DNA from: Charina bottae
Lineage: Eukaryota; Chordata; Lepidosauria; Squamata; Charinaidae
DNA: 64,000 nucleotides
Direction: 5' to 3'
NCBI GenBank assembly: GCA_023362775.1
Contig: JALMGJ010000008.1
Span: forward strand, 17,024,001 to 17,088,000
Below, in pieces: positions 22,611-34,411 of this stretch (within the stretch, counting starts at the first letter, position 1; every line of letters begins with the position of its first letter). Position numbers and translations under genes: made by a program. The notes below the pieces were generated by a model. It did not search any database and was not told the DNA's origin. It saw only the letters and a program-made list of their open reading frames with translations.

Positions 22611-22731
22611 TCAGGATTTTTTTTTCTTAGTCTAACCAACAGACCTGATATTTCCTGATAAATATTCATCTTGGTATTAACCTGGTCTAACCCTGTTTTC
22701 CAAGTACTAAAGAAAATAGAGAGAAAATAAA

Positions 22732-22734
<3 letters not shown>

Positions 22735-22789
<55 letters not shown>

Positions 22790-22953
22790 GGGAAGGGAAG
22801 GGAAGGGAAGGGAAGGGAAGGGAAGGGAAGGGAAGGGAAGGGAAGGGAAGGGAAGGGAAGGGAAGGGAAGGGAAGGAAAGGAAAGGAAAGGAAAGGAAAG
22901 GAAAGGAAAGGAAAGGAAAGGAAAGGAAAGGAAAGGAAAGGAAAGGAAAGGAA
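22735..22953. repeat. Compound microsatellite GATA / GGGAA / GGAAA
   Basis: Three abutting pure arrays: (GATA)n 22735-22789, (GGGAA)n about 22791-22875, and (GGAAA)n about 22876-22953. They directly precede a tRNA-headed SINE at 22965. The 144-codon minus-strand frame across it is an artefact. Confidence 0.97.
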
Positions 22954-22964
22954 AATAAAAAGAG

Positions 22965-23200
22965 AGAGCCAGTTTGGTCCAGTGGTTAAGGCTCCAGGCT
23001 AAAAACCAGGAAACCGTGAGTTCTAGTCCCGCCTTAGGCATGAAAGCCGGCTGGGTGACTATGGGCCAGTCACTCTCTCTCAGCCCAACTCACCTCACAG
23101 GGTTGTTGTTGTGGGGAAAACAGGAAGAGGAAGGAGTATTCGGTATGTTCCCCGCCTTGAGTTATTTATAAAAATAATAAAGGCGGGATAAAAAAAAATT
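22965..23200 (+). mobile_element. tRNA-headed SINE, full length
   Basis: Pol III type SINE. It has a tRNA-like head with an A-box region (GTTTGGTCCAGTGGTTAAGG) and a B box GTTCTAGTCCC near 23020-23030, a conserved body (GAAAGCCGGCTGGGTGAC, CAGCCCAACTCACCTCACAGG) and a LINE-like 3' tail (CCGCCTTGAGTTATTTATAA, AATAAAGGCGGGATAAA). The tail resembles the CR1/L2-type end, so a CR1-like LINE probably mobilises it. A second, head-less copy lies at 39290-39505. Confidence 0.85.
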
Positions 23201-23503
23201 TAAATGCATAAACTTGAGTTTATTTATTTAGAGCATTTACATAGCTGCTCAGGGTGTCATACAAATATCATCAAACAACAAATGTGGAAGAATGAATGAA
23301 TACCATTAAAAATGAACAAAAACAATGAAATGATGACCAGAACTAAAATATACTATAGCTCATCCAGTTGGGAGCTCTATTCTTCCTGACCCACACACCT
23401 GGGTGTCACGGGTACTTTTTTAAACTGTACCCAATTAGATTGACCCAGACTCAAGAGAGATACAAAAGCATTGGACCCTGGACAGGTGATTTCTTGTATC
23501 TCC
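23201..23503 (-). other. Weak CR1-type 3' remnant, otherwise nothing
   Basis: 'tttatttatttagagcattt' followed by 'catagctgctcaggg' looks like a degraded minus-strand CR1/L2 3' end at 23218-23265. The remainder is not recognised. Confidence 0.35.
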
Positions 23504-23654
23504 CTATAAGGCATAGCTTTCCAAACTGTGTGTCGTGACACTTTAGTGTGTCACAACACACAGCTTAGTAATTTCTGTATTTTAGCAAGGCCACTGCCGC
23601 TGCCGCCGTTGGTGTGTCGCCAACGGCGGCAGTTTGGAAAGCACTGCTATAAGG
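23504..23654 (-). mobile_element. hAT miniature element, GC-rich subfamily, copy 3
   Basis: The element 23512-23646 is only 135 bp, an internally deleted version of the 4124-4430 element. It is flanked by the perfect 8-bp duplication CTATAAGG (23504-23511 and 23647-23654). The ends CATAGCTTTCCAAACTG and CAGTTTGGAAAGCACTG are inverted. Short inverted GCCGCCGTTGG/CCAACGGCGGC arms sit near the right end. Confidence 0.92.
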
Positions 23655-23744
23655 GTTGTGGAGATGTTTTATTTTGTAAAAACAAACATAAAAGTGGTAT
23701 GTGAGTGCTTCCTATATTCTGTTCTATTGTCATCTCTATTCTAT

Positions 23745-23910
23745 TACTACAGTAATTTACTATTTCTATGACAATTATTATACTATTACTATTACTATGT
23801 TTATAATGTATACTATTACTATTCAATATACTATACTCTATTACTGTTACCTATTACTCTATTACCTATTACTCTATTACAATTACCTATATATTATGCT
23901 CTATAATATT
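23745..23910. repeat. Imperfect ATTACT-rich simple repeat
   Basis: Low-complexity tract of TATTACTATTACT and CTATTACCTATTACT units. The 171-codon frame starting at 23701 begins in this tract and has no recognisable domain. Confidence 0.8.
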
Positions 23911-24189
23911 ACTAATATGCATCAACATTTCTGTCTTAAGTTCCCTCTCTCTGAAATTTCATCTTCTTTTTCAGCTAATGGCCAGCATATAGCACTCTTG
24001 CACCTTTTTTACATTGTGCTTTGTCTTGTTAGGCCTCTATACTTCTTTTCCTCTCTTTTGGACCATCCAGTCCTTCTGAAGGAAAAACACCTTCTTCCGT
24101 TTGGCTGCTGTACTCAGTTTGCTGATGGCTTCAGTGCTCTAAAACATGCTTCTCCTCCCATCTCCTCTCAAACCTGTGTCAAGGTTGCA

Positions 24190-25590
24190 GCTTTATTGGC
24201 AACTCTGCCAGGCTGATGCTGGGGAAAAGGCAGAAATGGGAGGGAAAGAAGGCAGCACAAGTGCCTTCAATTTTGCTAAGCAGCCTGCTCTTCCACACTG
24301 GGGGAAATGCCTGAAGCCTGCAGGGTCAGGGCCAACCTTATTTTGGGGAAGATCATTGCAAAAGACAGGGGCTGCCACAGAAAAGGCATAATTCCGAGGT
24401 CCCATAAGTTGATATTGTTTGAATTAGGGGACTTGGAGCATGCTATCCCTGTTGGAGGGCATGGGATGGGCAGTTAATCTTAAACATAGGGGATCCTGCA
24501 AATATTCTTGTCCTATGCCATGTAGGACTTTGTAGGTGATAACCAGCACCTTGAATTGAACTCAAAGCCAATTGGGAGCCAGTGTATCTCAGGTAGTAGA
24601 GGTGTCATGCAGGTGTAGTAAGAAGTGCCCATAAGTACCTGTGCACTGGATTTGAACCAAGTGAAGTTTATGGATGTTCTTCATAGAGTGCTTTGAAGTA
24701 ATCTAATAGACAGTAAGCAGGAGCCCCCAGTCCAGTAGCAAGTACAATTAGCAAACCAGTCAGTGGCAAAGACCACCAGGCCACAGCTGCCACCTCTTCT
24801 TCCAACAAGATCAGAGTCAAGGATGGAATCTCTTCATTTCCAGAACCTGTGAGGCCTTGAAACCACAGCCACTTGGTCTTGGAAGAGATAAACCAAAGCC
24901 TGTTCATCCCTATTCAGACTCCCCTACTCCCCATAAGACTCCAGACCCTGGGACAAAACCTTGACAACTTCATTTGGTTGGCCAGGACAGAGATGTACAA
25001 CTGAGCATGATTGGCATACTGTTTATACTACATCCCATGCTGATGGATGACCTCCTTCAGCAGCTCCATGTATATGATAATGAAGAAAGGAGAGAGCCCT
25101 GAGGCACCACAAGTCTTAAGATTAGATCACTCCCCCCCCCCCCAACAACAACCGATTGAAACTGGTCCTGGGGAAAGGAGGAGAATCACTACAAAACAGT
25201 GCTCCTCCCAATATTAACCGCCTAAGCCTATCCAGAAGTATACCATGGTATTGAAGGCTGCTGAGTGGTCAAGGAGGACCAGGATGGATACACAACTCCT
25301 ATCCAGGGCCCTTCACAGGTCATCCCAAAGGATGACCAAAGCTGTCTCAGTACTCTATCCTGGCCTGAATCCTGACTGGAAGGTGTCTAGATAATCCGCT
25401 TTCTCCAGGACCCTTTGGAGCTATAGGCTGACCACCTTGTCAACTACCTTCCCCAGAAAGGGGCAGATTGGAAACTGAGTGGAATTATCTCCCATTGGAG
25501 ATTTGTCTCCAACATTGTCCACTTTCTGGAAAAAGGTGAAAATAGAGATTTTCCAGAGGGCTTTTGGGGCCCGATACCATGTACTGTGTT
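24190..25590 (-). mobile_element. CR1-L3 LINE, copy 2, degraded
   Basis: Minus-strand RT and C-terminal region of CR1-L3. It runs from the early RT block (SQFPICPFLGKVVDKVV, about 25500-25430) through the palm to the C-terminal block (GPRNYAFSVAAPVF, about 24405-24360). Many frameshifts and stops are present. A separate CR1-type 3' tail on the plus strand (25600-25690, 'gatataaatttgataaatt') abuts it. Confidence 0.8.
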
Positions 25591-25690
25591 TGGGTTTTAA
25601 TTGTCCTATGTTTATGTTTTTATTTTTCATTGTATATTCTTAGTTTGTGAGCTGCCAAAAGGCCTGTGATTGCAGTGGGATATAAATTTG

Positions 25691-27184
25691 ATAAATTAAA
25701 AAAAAATCTTCTTAAGTTGTCTAAACTCTCTGTTTCTTCCTTTGTGTATTACAAGTTGGACTCACATAACTCTATAGACTGAAGGATATGAAAAATAGTA
25801 TCAATAAATTTTTCAATGCCTCTCTAAAAATTCATAAAGTGGTTCTCCTATAACATATGATAAATACACTGTGCAGTGACATATATAATGGTTTTTTTCC
25901 CAGACACATGTTTGAGAAGACCCACTTATCTCATTCAGGGTCTCTATGCTTATGAGTAATGTTGTCATCACAATCACATGCTGATAAACAAGTGTTTCAC
26001 CTCTCGCTTGCAGCAACCATTTATTCTCTCCCTTTTTTGCCAAAATATGTACTTTAGCTCCAAAGCAGAGGTAATTTTGAAGTGGCAAAGAAAATTGTAT
26101 TTTTTGGGGGGAAAATGAATAATTGTTCCTGGGTTGTTAAACTGATATTCCCTTCTGAAACTACCACAACATCTGGGTTGTCAAACTAAAATTCGGTAAG
26201 ATGCAAACATTTTAAAAATGCATAATTTGTCCATTGAAAGTTACACGTATATTAACCACCAGTTTACTACCAGCCTTATCATGTACAAGACATGCTAGTG
26301 AGGGAGAAACTTGGGCAACTCATTACATAGAGAGTAAGTGTTGAGACCACACCTCCCAGTCATCTGCGATCAGCAAACCATTCAAAGCAAGTGAGCCAGG
26401 ACAGCAGCTCAGCCAGCAGCTGAGCCAGAACACACTCTTTTAAAACTATCCTTATCTCTGCCCTACAAACTCTAGTGGACACTATACATTGAATTACAGA
26501 AGAGGGATTTTGTTTCTTCAGTGTCACCTCCATTACTAAATCTACTTAAACATCCTCTCTCTGTAACCATCCTCTCTTCCATAAGGAAGCACTAGTCTGT
26601 TATAACGACTGGAGTAATTTACTAATTATGTACTCTTCAATCCTATGTATGTACTATGTACTCAGAACCAAATCTCGTGGTATTCAGTGGGATTGTGCGT
26701 AGGATTGCATTCAATGGTGTTAGTATTAAATTGCATCCTTGGCCAAGCTATCTAAGGCAAAGAACCACATGATGCCTTCACCATCAGCTGATGAGCTCAT
26801 ATAGCACCCGTACCCCAATTTGAAATACACATTGATATAAGGTTAAAGATGAAATTTATGGCCAAATAATTTATTCTGTTTTAGAATTAAAATTCTTTGT
26901 AGTAGCTGTGAGTGTATATTTTCTATACAGGTTTGTCTGGAAGCAGCCCATAACTAAAGTATTTGCTGTTCACACATACATGAACTTGCCTATACAGACA
27001 GATATAATACAGTATGCACAAAGGAGATTCCTGTATAGTTCTCCATTAACTTATGGAGTAGCTACTTCTATATAATAAGTTTAGTTAACTAGATCAGCTC
27101 AATAGGTTTTGTGTCAATAATTTGTTATACTATCTTAAATTTACCTGCTTACTCATTTACCTATATGTACTTGGATATTTTTTC
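25691..27184. other. No gene seen
   Basis: AT-rich sequence with no recognised coding or repeat content; the frame at 26088-25813 has no recognisable domain. Confidence 0.4.
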
Positions 27185-27303
27185 TTTTTCTTAGGAAGCA
27201 ATTGTTCAGCATGTAACATGATAAAAATAATGCATTTATTATTTATACATGTAATATATAGTATCTTGCTTTGCAACAAAAAGATGCTCGTTCCTAAATG
27301 AAA
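27185..27303. repeat. Unnamed short interspersed repeat, copy A
   Basis: About 115 bp starting CTTAGGAAGCAATTGTT and ending GATGCTCGTTCCTAAATG. It matches 29321-29440 almost base for base apart from a few substitutions and a 4-5 bp gap. The ends are imperfect inverted repeats, so a miniature DNA transposon is possible. Confidence 0.6.
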
Positions 27304-27549
27304 GAACCACTTTAAGTCTGTGTCCACCAGGTAAAGCCCGTAGGAATCCAATACAAATATTACAGTACTTTTCATCACATATGAACATTGCTTCTGTCCT
27401 GCATTAAGCCATTGTCTTCTACTTTCCTCAAATACATTTCTTCCTCTCTCCTCCCAAACACACACTTTTTCTAAAAATTATAATCCCCCACCCCCAAATA
27501 ATTTAACTTTCAAATGTATCAGTATCATCATAGATTATTAGGACTATGG
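27304..27549. other. No gene seen
   Basis: Unique sequence between the short repeat and the Sauria SINE. Confidence 0.4.
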
Positions 27550-27895
27550 TAATGGAGAGGGGGCGTGGTGGCTCAGCGGGTAAGACGCCAGGAAGATCGC
27601 AAGTTCGCAGGTTCGAATCCCTAGCCCTGCATGCAGAGTGAGCTCCCGCACTAGTTCCAGATCTTGCCAACCTAGCAATTCGAAAGCATGCAAATGCAAG
27701 TAGATTAATAGGTACCACTTTGGTGGGTAGGTAACAGCGTTCCGTGCGCGTCATGCGGCCACATGACCATGGAAGCATCTTCGGACAACACTGGCTCTTC
27801 GGCTAACAAACAGAGATGAGCACCGGCCCCTAGAGTCAGACACGACTGCACAAATGTGCAGGGGGAACCTTTACCTTTACCTTTAATGGAGAGGG
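27550..27895 (+). mobile_element. Sauria SINE, full length, 12-bp TSD
   Basis: The element 27562-27883 is flanked by TAATGGAGAGGG (27550-27561 and 27884-27895). The tRNA-like head has an A box (TGGTGGCTCAGCGGGTAAG) and an intact B box GGTTCGAATCC (27610-27620). The 3' end (CTAGAGTCAGACACGACTGC, then repeated ACCTTT) is the BovB-like tail of the squamate-wide Sauria SINE. BovB, its presumed enzyme source, is present in this window. The perfect TSD suggests a fairly young insertion. Confidence 0.92.
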
Positions 27896-28349
27896 AGATT
27901 TGTTTTCCATCTAAATTTCCTTTTATGGGGGCGTTGTTCCACCTTGAGATTTTTTCATTATAGCTCAGTCCAACAGCCTACCCAGTAGTTTCCATTTAGG
28001 CTTCCTTCTTGTTAGTATTCATCACACGAGTTTTAAATTACAAGGAGTGGGGAAAAGGGAAAGAATATTATACGAATGAATTGGTTTTAGTAAGCATAGT
28101 GGAAACTATAATTCACACCCATAATTTACAGAATCCAAAAAGTATGCATGGCATAGATACATTTCTCAATATGCAGACCTTTTCTTTCCTTTGCTTTTCT
28201 CTTACTGCCTTTCATGTTTTTCCTTGGCAAAGGAGATAAAGGAGCATTCTGATGCAAGTATGGTTTCTGTCCTTAATGAGAAGACTTCTTGACATAACCA
28301 CAGTCTCCAAGGTACGTAGCATATTCTCTCCCCCTTCACCTTTTCAGAA
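27896..28349. other. No gene seen
   Basis: Unique AT-rich sequence. Confidence 0.4.
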
Positions 28350-28805
28350 AGAAATGTCAGATATGAGTCAAGTCAAAAGTTAAATAGAAACAAAAGGTGT
28401 TTATTTTTGAAGCAGTTTGCAAAGCGCTGGTGATCTCCTCCGTGCTAGAAGACAAACCGCACCAGAGAGGAATCACACCAGCCACAAGTTGACAGATATT
28501 ATTTATACAGTTCTCACCCGTCGCTCAACACTCACCCCTTTCACCTATTGGTAGGCTACTCTGAGGCTTACAACCTATCAGCATCGCCTAAGCAGAATAT
28601 AATTAGCCCGCCTTTGTTTACATCTCCCACTACCCACTTTTGTCTCCCCTTCCCATTTTATTTATTCTTTCCCTATTAAGGGAAGGCTTCCTACTTGAAG
28701 CGTTGCAGTCAGCTAGTTTCTAACCACAAGAAGTTTCCTGTAACATAGTCAGGTCGCTTGAAGATCTGTTCTCTAACCTCAAAGCGGAGGTGCCACATTC
28801 AGCCT
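28350..28805 (-). mobile_element. Retroviral-type solo LTR
   Basis: Minus-strand order matches a retroviral LTR: a CCAAT box (complement of ATTGG, 28547-28551), then a TATA box TGTATAAATA (complement of 28499-28508), then about 95 bp later AATAAA (complement of 28400-28405), and a short U5-like end. There is a possible 5-bp flank TTCAG on both sides, or TG...CA ends at TGTTAGC/CTGACA; the boundaries are therefore uncertain by about 20 bp. No internal gag, pol or env sequence is nearby, so it is a solo LTR of an endogenous retrovirus or similar element. Confidence 0.65.
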
Positions 28806-29320
28806 GCTAACATTTCCTGTATGTGGTTTTTAGTAGAAGCTTTGCTCTTTAATCTGATCTATTCAGCTTGCTTATGAGTTATGCTAGCTAATATTAGAAA
28901 AGTAATTTATTCATTTATTTTTAATTATTATTTCCCTGTTAATAATAACTGGTATCACATTTCTCTCAGAAATGGAGGAGAAAAGCTAAAGAGAGGAACT
29001 TGAAGGGGTATGGCTTCAGGGAATTAGACAATCAATAAGGTAAGAAAACAGCAGTTAAATATCCAATAAACATCATTAGAATTTATTGAACTGAGAGATT
29101 CCAGGGAATTGCTTAGACATTATTTCCGGACAATGGAGACACTAAAGCTGTTCCTCAGGCCAGAAATCCAGGCCCCTCAGCTCAGGAAATACTCAAATGA
29201 TCAACCCAAGTACAGCAACTTGTAGAGATTGCCACAAACAGTCTGGCATTAAAAGCCAGAATTCATCAGGATTCATGCTGCTTTCCATTGCCTTCTGATA
29301 TTTATATTTTGAGCTTTTTA
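28806..29320. other. No gene seen
   Basis: Sequence without recognised features. Confidence 0.4.
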
Positions 29321-29440
29321 CTTAGGGAGCAATTGTTTAGCATGTTACATGATAAAAATAATGTATTCAGTATTTATGCATGTAATATACTGTATAGTAT
29401 CTTGCTTTACAACAAAAAGATGCTCACTCCTAAGTGAAAC
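29321..29440. repeat. Unnamed short interspersed repeat, copy B
   Basis: The partner of 27185-27303 in the same orientation, 2.1 kb away, starting CTTAGGGAGCAATTGTT and ending GATGCTCACTCCTAAGTG. The imperfect inverted ends are CTTAGGGAGCA and TGCTCACTCCTAAG. Confidence 0.6.
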
Positions 29441-29754
29441 ATTTATCTTCAACACTCTAAAAGCAAATTTTAATACCATTCTGGTAGTCATAGTCATGCT
29501 ATGGTTTAAATAAGTTTAAAATATGAAAACACATATGCTGAAAGTTGAGGGGGTAGAGTATCTTCCTTTTCTTATCAGGGTCAACAGGACTAGTTTTGTT
29601 ATTTTGTTTGTTGATTGCAAATGTTTTATGCCACTTTAGTCATTTGATTCTAAGCATCTTGTAAGCAAGAACATGCATAGTATATGATAAAAAGCTATCA
29701 AATTATCCATGTTTTTAAAAACTACCTGAATATCAAAAGTGGAATGTGGTTCTT
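29441..29754. other. No gene seen
   Basis: AT-rich sequence without recognised features. Confidence 0.4.
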
Positions 29755-31100
29755 ATTTCTAGCAGGACAGCTTGCAACAGGAAGGATGCTCCTGCAGAGA
29801 ATTCTCATCTCTGACTCCTCTCTTGTACCTTGCAAGGAACAGGGTCCCTCAAGAAGCACCCTCCACAGGAATGCCTCAGGCAGTCAGATTTTATTGAAGT
29901 AAACAGTCCCTGAAGTGGCCAGGGCCAGACCATGTAGCTGCAATAATCACCAGCATCTTGAATTGCACCCAAAAATGAATGGGCAATTAATGAAGCTCCT
30001 GCAATACTGGCGTTACATAACAATACTACATTGTCTAATTTAACATGCAGGCCAATGCAGTAGTTGCAGTTTCAGAGTAGTCTTCAAAGGCAGTTCCATG
30101 TAGACCACATTGCAGTATTCCACTCTGATTGAGCATGGCCCTTCTACTCCACGAACAGTTGCAACTGGTGCATCAATGGATCTAAGCAAAGACCCTCCTG
30201 GGCACAGCCTCCACCTGCTGTTCCAATGAGAGCTGAGAATCCAGGAGTACCCCACACAGTGCACCAGCTTTTTCCTGGAGGAGGGGTGGCATAACTTCAT
30301 GCAGAGCTAAAGTTAATTTCTGAACCACTAGCCATTCCATCTTCCTAGGGTTCAGTTTCAACCTGTTTCTACCTAACCAGACCCTTAAGGTCTTCAGGTA
30401 ATGAGACAAGATTTCCACTGCATCCTTTGAACAGGATAGAGATGTATAAGTGGGTATCATACTAGACACCAAACAAGCAAATGACCTCCAGTGGCTTGAT
30501 GTAGATGTTAGTTAAGATGGGGAGGGGTTCGAGCCCTGGGACACTGGTACTGCCTACCAAAGAACAGTGCTTCCAGTTCCTAATCCTTACTGGCAGTCCA
30601 GGAATATGCCATTGTTGATGGTATCAAAGGCTGCCAAAATATCTAGCAGAACAAGTATGGACATGGTAGCTATATCTAAATCCCACCATAGGTCATCAAC
30701 AAGAGCAACCAATGTGGTTTCCTTTCTGGGGCTGAACCCTGTCTAAAAATGTTCCCAATAATCCGTTTCATCAGAGCCCTTTGTGTGGATGGCTTATGCT
30801 CCCTCAATAACTCTCTCCAAAAAAGGACAGCTAGAGACTAGGCAATAGTTGTCCGATACAGTGGGGTCCAGGATTTGCCCCTTAAAGAGGTGTCATGCAT
30901 TTTCTTCTTTAAGGATATGAACATATTTTCCTCCTTCAATTGGGCATTCCGAATCATCCAAACCCAGTTGCATATCTTCCTCATGGCAGGCCATACATGT
31001 TAGGCAGACAGGGATCAAGCTGTTCTCCCCAAGGACTCTATCCACTTCCTCAGATTCAATACATTCAAAGTCTTCCCAAGGAGCTTTACTAGATGTCAAC
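29755..31100 (-). mobile_element. CR1-L3 LINE, copy 3, degraded
   Basis: A minus-strand CR1-L3 fragment from the linker (ESEEVDRVLGEN, about 31060-31020) through the RT to the C-terminal region near 29760. The characteristic 'catgtagaccacattgcag' block is at 30095-30115. It has frameshifts throughout and is older than copies 1 and 4. Confidence 0.78.
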
Positions 31101-32822
31101 CTGATGGATAGTTAGGTGTGCTTTGTATGAAAGTTCTCTAGGTTTAAAATAACAGGTTACCTATACTGAAACAGTGTCCTCAACTTCTACTGATAAAGAT
31201 TGATGCAGAAATATAATAATTAACTGTTGATGAAATATCACACAGAAATGTTTTAATTAAATAAACCAAATAATGGCTGCTGGTTTTCACATCTTATATT
31301 TGAATTATTATTATTTTTTAAAAAAAAAGCTTCAGAGTTATGCCACAATGAATTCAATAGGATACCAGACAACATATATAAAATTCAACTGTAAATAATT
31401 TTAATAATCACTTCTTATATCTTATCTAATTTAATCCTGAACGTAAATAACTTTTTGAAACAACATTAAAGAACCTTGAAGGAAAATGGAAAGTAATCAT
31501 TTCTGTGCTGGTACTTCTAAAAGTTATATTGTAATCTCATCACAAATTTTAAAAAACTTTAATCTTTATGTATGGAATGTATTTTGTTAGGATGTTATTT
31601 GCTGTTTCAGATTCTTAGGACTGATCAATACTTGATTGGGAGTGTATTGAACAGGAAGGAGATCCTAAGAGAGTAATGGTACCTATAAAAAGATGGGGCG
31701 TGGTAATAGAGGTTACTTAGAAAGATTAAAGTAGATATATGATGAAACAACTTGAAAGATGTGAATATCACAGAGAGAAATTAATTTTCCCAGATACAAC
31801 AAATCAGTTTCTCTAGGATAAGAAGATAAAATTTGTCGAAGAGAAGTTGTTATGAGTACCAGGAACAGATTCCAAAGCAAAGTCAATAGTAAAAAATAAT
31901 TATATTCTACATAGTGAATCACTCTTACTTCATTTATATAAAACTGAGAAGGGATAATGTAAAAATCAGCTAACAAGAAGCAGCCCTGTATGGCAATGAA
32001 ATTGTACTAGTTCTTTTTTTTAATTATAATGCCCAATTTCTGCACAGTTGGATATAATTCTGTTGCATCACTAACACTTAATAAAAAGGTCACACTTTTG
32101 GATGGTTTTCTTTGTTTCATTGTTGGATGAAATCATCTTTTGCATTCATGAAACATCTCTCACAGGTTCAATAAAGAAGACAGAATATTCATATACTCTC
32201 ACACACTAATTCTATCCTCTCTCCCCATTTTCTCTTAAGTAAAATATTGTAGAAGAAAATCTTAAAATGAGAAATGGTACTTCATTCTTTTTGTTAATAT
32301 GGTTTGGTATTGTACAGTACTGCTTAATATAAGTGTTTATGTAATGTTTAAATTTAGCTTTCTTTTGCTTCTGTGCTATCTATAGTCAGCATTTTTCCTT
32401 CTTTGTACATCTTAATCCTTTTTCCAACTTACCTGTCTTATTAAACTGTGCTATAAAATAACTTTAGAGGTTTGGGACATCTCAATCCTCATAACCATTT
32501 CTTGAGACTTCTGCCAAGTAGTTGTTCCACTGACAACATTATCCCTTGACTAGCTTTTCCTGTTTTCAGCTTTAATTATTTTACATTTCCCTGTGGTAAT
32601 CATATTTATCATCTTCTGGACCAGTGCCAATATCATCTTTGAAAAAATATGTATGAATTTGAATGCTGAACAATTCAAAACTATATTCATTCTCATATAA
32701 GCCACAATAGACATAATCCAGGATATACATATTTGGAGACTTTAGTCTAAAAACAGAGGTTTCGCTTTCCTTCATGCAAATTCAGCAATGCTACTGATTT
32801 CATTTTTTAAAGACTATGTGAC

Positions 32823-32826
<4 letters not shown>
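31101..32826. other. No gene seen
   Basis: AT-rich sequence without recognised features. Confidence 0.4.

Positions 32827-32859
<33 letters not shown>
32827..32859. repeat. (GT)n microsatellite
   Basis: About 16 GT dinucleotides. Confidence 0.95.
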
Positions 32860-32861
<2 letters not shown>

Positions 32862-34105
32862 GAAGACAATAAAACAATATTATCTATTTGTATTAATCAA
32901 TATTTTCTTCCCCATTACAAAAATAAGTTTTTACACTGAAGCTGATATTTTAGCATTTCTCTTTTTGAATAAATGACAACTTTAATAAAGTGAACAATAT
33001 GTATCCTTTAGTCTGACCCTTTATATCAACTGGCTTGTGATGTGTCATTCAGTAAAATACAGCCCTGTGGTGGCCCTTTGATGCTGCTTCTTATCTACTT
33101 GTCTTCACTCATTCACTGAATGCAGGCAGCCAAATGGGATTTATTGCATTTTAAAGCATCCTTCACTCCTAGCCACTTTAAGCCTTAAAAGCCACCAGAA
33201 CCACATAGAGATAAGTCACATTTTCTCCTGTTTGAATTTTATCCTCTATTTCAGTTCACAGCAACTTATAAAGTGCAATATCAAAAGACAGATGATATCT
33301 GCATATATGCAGAAGCTCACAACTATATCTATTTACAATGGAACTGTTATTCCATTATTAGTTTGCTGTGTTTGTTTTTCCAATGTGTGAAAAACAGAGA
33401 ACTGAGATCTTCAACAAAGTGGAAGCTTCAACACAATGCTGAAGAGCTTTCCAATAGAGAGAGAGGGGGGGGGATGATAGATAGATGATAGATAGATTGC
33501 AGTACATACAACAAAAATGTATTGATAAAAATGAATGTTCTTATAAAAAAGTGAATGCTTCTACTTGGTACATACACAGAAAATACTGACATTTTATCTT
33601 GCTATGCAAGAAGATGATTAACAAGGCTTCAATCCATTTAATGTGCACTTTAAAAAATAATGTTTGCTGACAATATCTTCTATGCTTTTTCTGTGCATAT
33701 GACAGGAAATGCCTGGAATAGTTATTGCTCTGCAAACATTCTCCTTAACTGTTCTGTCTTACTGAGGAAAGAGCAATTTCTCACTTATATTTGGAATGAC
33801 AATACAGAACGTACATCTACAGATTATATGAGCATAAATTATCATCAGCATTTGCTGTGTGTCTGTCTTCTCCAATAGGCACTTGGAGAATATAACATAT
33901 TTTGAGATTCAGTGGTTGTAGAACAAAATGAGGCTGCATATGGATAGCTCTCATTTCAGATAAGAATGTATCTCCAATTTCTATTTATAACTCATAAAAA
34001 AAAAACAAAGAAGTTTCTGAATTCTTTGATCTGATCTGAAAATGGAAAACATTACTCTTTTTTTTCTTGCTTTCCACAACTAAATAGGCATTTCCATGCC
34101 CCATT
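32860..34105. other. No gene seen; short GATA run
   Basis: AT-rich; a short G-run and GATA repeat lies at 33460-33498. Nothing else is recognised. Confidence 0.4.
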
Positions 34106-34411
34106 CTTTAGGGCAGAGCTTTCCAAACTGTGTGTCGTGACACGTTAGTGTGTCGGCTGCAGTGTCTGGGTGTGTCGCGGCTGCTGCTGCCTCCGAGCCC
34201 TGCCAGGATTCCGCACAGGTCCCAGTGCCTGCCTTGTGCCTTGCTGCCTCCAAACCTGCTGTGATTCCACGCAGGTCCTAGTGCCTGCCTTGTGCCCTGC
34301 TGTAAGAGTGTGTCGTGAAATGATGCCCTGCTGTAAGAGTGCGTCGCAAAATTATGCATGTCTAAAAAGTGTGTCACCAACATGAAAAGTTTGGAAAGCT
34401 CTGCTTTAGGG
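34106..34411 (-). mobile_element. hAT miniature element, subfamily B, copy 4
   Basis: The element 34114-34403 (290 bp) is flanked by the 8-bp duplication CTTTAGGG (34106-34113 and 34404-34411). It lies in the opposite orientation to the 9594 copy and carries two tandem copies of the roughly 60-bp internal unit. Termini CAGAGCTTTCCAAAC and GTTTGGAAAGCTCTG are perfect inverted repeats. Confidence 0.93.

Noticed and set aside
22607..23041. 144-codon minus-strand frame
   Set aside because: It consists of Phe-Pro-Leu-Ser and Tyr-Leu-Ser-Ile repeats from the compound microsatellite, plus SINE sequence at its start.
23701..24216. 171-codon plus-strand frame
   Set aside because: The Tyr/Ile/Thr-rich start is the ATTACT-rich repeat, and the end overlaps antisense CR1-L3; the middle has no recognisable motif.
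27562..27640. Possible tRNA gene from intact A and B boxes
   Set aside because: The boxes belong to the head of a Sauria SINE with body, BovB-like tail and TSD; no tRNA cloverleaf with a proper acceptor stem is apparent.
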